From Chitinophagaceae bacterium (lineage in GTDB: Bacteria; Bacteroidota; Bacteroidia; Chitinophagales; Chitinophagaceae): 7,823 nt of DNA. Under the pieces are notes generated by a model. That model was not told the origin of the DNA. It was given only the letters and a program-made list of their open reading frames with translations, and did not search any database. Positions within the stretch are counted from its first letter, which is position 1. Every line of letters begins with the position of its first letter. The position numbers and the translations under genes were made by a program. The DNA is taken from NCBI GenBank assembly GCA_019454915.1, contig JACFNM010000196.1, forward strand, positions 1-7,823. The letters are read 5' to 3'. Of this stretch, positions 5,912-7,823 are shown one piece after another.

Positions 5912-7823
5912 ATGGCTGGCGGATACTCCATAAAAACCTATATCAGGGGATTTTATTACTCATTTCCCGTTCAGTTATTTCTGCTCCATTTCAGGCGCTA
6001 TCAATTGTTGCTGATTTTCTGGTTCATTTTAGTCAGCGCCATTAACGGTCAGTTCATGAGCACTTTCGGCGCCGATTCGCTTTTTCTCGCCCCCGAATAC
6101 TTAGGTGAGGTCAATGCGCTAAGTATTGGGATTGTGGGAGTAGCTACCGGTGTATTCATTATGAGCTGGAACATTACAACCTTCATATTGCATAGTAATC
6201 AGTTTAAATTTCTGGCAACCACTTCCAAGCCTTTTCTAAAATACTGCATCAATAACGCGGGCATTCCGTTATTGTTTCTCATCTTCTATCTGTCCCGGAG
6301 CATCTACTATGATGTTCATAATGAACTCATTTCGCTGAAAAGAGTGGTGCTGTTGGTCACCGGCTTTCTATCGGGACTAAGTTTTTCCATCGTCATCTCT
6401 TTCTTGTATTTTTTCAGAACGGATAAGTCAATGATGCGTACCATGGAGCCGGTATTGAGGGACCCTAAAGCATTTGCGGCCCGGTTCGGATTAGGCGGAC
6501 GGCATTTTCACGGCAAAGGGATTATTCATGTAGAATGGTTTTTTAACACGCGGTTAAAACTGAAAAAGCCGCGTAACGTAGAACACTATTCACAGGAGTT
6601 TATTGAAACCGTTTTTAAACGTCACCATTTTTCGGCTGTTATCTCCATCATTCTGGCCTTTCTTTTCCTGGCGTTGATTGGGTTACTAATGGACAAGCCC
6701 TTGTTCATTCTTCCTGCTGCCGGAGCCATCCTTGTATTCTTTGCCGTTCTTATTGCCGGGTCCGGCGCTCTGACCTACTGGTTAAAAAGCTGGGCATTCC
6801 CTATCATCATTATCCTGAGTATAGGACTAAACGTTTTGTTTGAAAAAGAAATCATTGATCCCCGTAATAAAGCCTACGGCATAGACTACACCAATCGCGG
6901 GCAAAGACCTCAATACGACCGGGAACACATCCTGGAGCTCTGCAGCCTCGATAAAATGGAAGCCGACAAACAGCACATGATAACCGTACTGGAGAATTGG
7001 AAGAGTCGGCAAAAAGAAGATAAGCCATTATTGTACCTCATAAACGTGAGTGGGGGAGGCACGCGGTCGGCTACTTTTACCTTCCGCGTAATGCAGCACT
7101 TAGACAGCATGATGGATGGAGAACTATTGAGAAAGACCTTTATCATCAACGGGGCTTCCGGTGGTATGTTGGGTGCAACTTATTACCGCGAACTATTTCG
7201 TTTACAACAAAAAGGTGAATCTGTAAGGTTAACTGACAATCAATACGCAAATAACATCTCAGAAGATATTCTAAACGCGGTATTCTCCACTTTTGTAACG
7301 CGTGACCTGTTTGCACCAGCCCAGCAATTTTCCTCGGGCCCATTCAAATACGTAAAAGACAGAGGTTTCGCCTTTGAAGAACAGTTTAATCGTAATACGG
7401 GCAAAATACTGAATTACACCCTGGGAGATATAGCGGAAGATGAGCGCAATGCGAGAGTTCCGTTAATGGTATTTAACGCCACTATAACGCGGGACGGGCG
7501 AAAAATGATCTTTAGTACCCAACCCCTCAGTTTTATGATGCGCAATTGGCCGGACACGAACAATGGCATCAGCAGCGAACCCGATGCTGTTGACTTTGCT
7601 GCTTTTTTTAGGCACCAGCAACCTTACAATCTAAGACTGCTGTCCGCTTTACGAATCAATGCCACTTTTCCCTATGTATTACCCAATGTGTGGCTGCCTT
7701 CCAATCCCATTATAGACGTGATGGATGGCGGTATGCGGGACAACTTCGGTCAGGAATCATCGCTTCGCTTCCTGTATGCAATGCAACAATGGATTGAGAC
7801 CAACACCCGCGGCGTGGTTTTTA
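5912..7823 (+). CDS. Multi-pass membrane protein with patatin-like phospholipase domain (3' end beyond the window)
   Basis: An open frame of 637 complete codons runs off the right edge without a stop. Residues 1-310 are a membrane region with about seven hydrophobic helices (near 31-50, 68-93, 114-130, 144-168, 240-260, 262-288 and 294-310). Between the fourth and fifth lies a polar, His/Arg-rich stretch (about 170-238). From about 372 begins a patatin-like acyl hydrolase fold with its three hallmarks: the oxyanion loop GGGTR (381-385), the nucleophile elbow GASGG (414-418, Ser416), and the DGG motif with catalytic Asp605. These enzymes use a Ser-Asp dyad to cleave acyl chains from phospholipids or other lipids; the natural substrate here is unknown. 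The start is ATG 5912: an in-frame TAA at 5885-5887 leaves only a TTG at 5909 as an alternative. It lies 146 bases after ctaA on the same strand and probably has its own promoter. Some C-terminal residues are missing from view. Confidence 0.88.
   Translation, partial: MAGGYSIKTYIRGFYYSFPVQLFLLHFRRYQLLLIFWFILVSAINGQFMSTFGADSLFLAPEYLGEVNALSIGIVGVATGVFIMSWNITTFILHSNQFKFLATTSKPFLKYCINNAGIPLLFLIFYLSRSIYYDVHNELISLKRVVLLVTGFLSGLSFSIVISFLYFFRTDKSMMRTMEPVLRDPKAFAARFGLGGRHFHGKGIIHVEWFFNTRLKLKKPRNVEHYSQEFIETVFKRHHFSAVISIILAFLFLALIGLLMDKPLFILPAAGAILVFFAVLIAGSGALTYWLKSWAFPIIIILSIGLNVLFEKEIIDPRNKAYGIDYTNRGQRPQYDREHILELCSLDKMEADKQHMITVLENWKSRQKEDKPLLYLINVSGGGTRSATFTFRVMQHLDSMMDGELLRKTFIINGASGGMLGATYYRELFRLQQKGESVRLTDNQYANNISEDILNAVFSTFVTRDLFAPAQQFSSGPFKYVKDRGFAFEEQFNRNTGKILNYTLGDIAEDERNARVPLMVFNATITRDGRKMIFSTQPLSFMMRNWPDTNNGISSEPDAVDFAAFFRHQQPYNLRLLSALRINATFPYVLPNVWLPSNPIIDVMDGGMRDNFGQESSLRFLYAMQQWIETNTRGVVF

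Noticed and set aside
5857..6045. Open frame of 62 codons before the membrane-patatin gene
   Set aside because: It overlaps the patatin gene's first 134 bases in another frame; the patatin frame is long, has clear helices from its start and intact catalytic motifs.
6827..7343. Three short minus-strand open frames
   Set aside because: They lie entirely opposite the patatin coding region and have no recognisable features; they are shadows of that gene.

Overview
The window looks like chromosomal DNA from a member of the Bacteroidota, most likely near the Chitinophagaceae. This is inferred from four things: the style of the TatC, Lrp/AsnC, RNase HII and heme A synthase proteins; promoter -7 elements of the TAnnTTTG type placed just ahead of start codons; few purine-rich Shine-Dalgarno sites; and an intergenic tract of CACATT-type repeats with a CCTGCC/GGCAGG palindrome, which I recall from genomes of this group. 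No species can be named from the sequence alone.

Layout. Positions 2-193 (+) hold the last 63 codons of tatC. A Lrp/AsnC-type regulator follows (296-760, +). It converges, with 9 bases between stop codons, on a four-gene minus-strand block. Read in the direction of transcription the block is rnhB (4672-4091), an alpha/beta hydrolase (4018-3215), a membrane-anchored family 2 glycosyltransferase (3192-2044) and an OppC/DppC-type ABC permease (1864-770). Between the last two genes lies a 179-base spacer made largely of repeats: four 9-bp tandem units, a 26-bp imperfect palindrome bracketed by an 8-bp direct repeat, and a degenerate tract that contains the glycosyltransferase stop codon. Divergent from rnhB across a 52-bp gap is ctaA, heme A synthase (4725-5765, +). 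Then, from 5912 to the right edge (+), runs a large open frame with no stop in the window. It encodes a multi-pass membrane protein joined to a patatin-like phospholipase domain with all three catalytic motifs.

Function. Most genes are housekeeping or envelope functions: Tat protein export, RNA-DNA hybrid removal, heme A supply for cytochrome oxidase, sugar transfer, peptide or solute import, and lipid hydrolysis. Apart from possible co-transcription of the minus-strand block, there is no clear single pathway. Three minus-strand reading frames extend upstream to non-ATG codons. Reading the bases supports an ATG at 4672 for rnhB and an ATG at 4018 for the hydrolase, while the ABC permease appears to use GTG at 1864. 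I see no RNA gene, CRISPR array or transposase, and no convincing evidence of a new defence or mobile system. The least ordinary parts are the repeat-laden spacer and the membrane-patatin protein.
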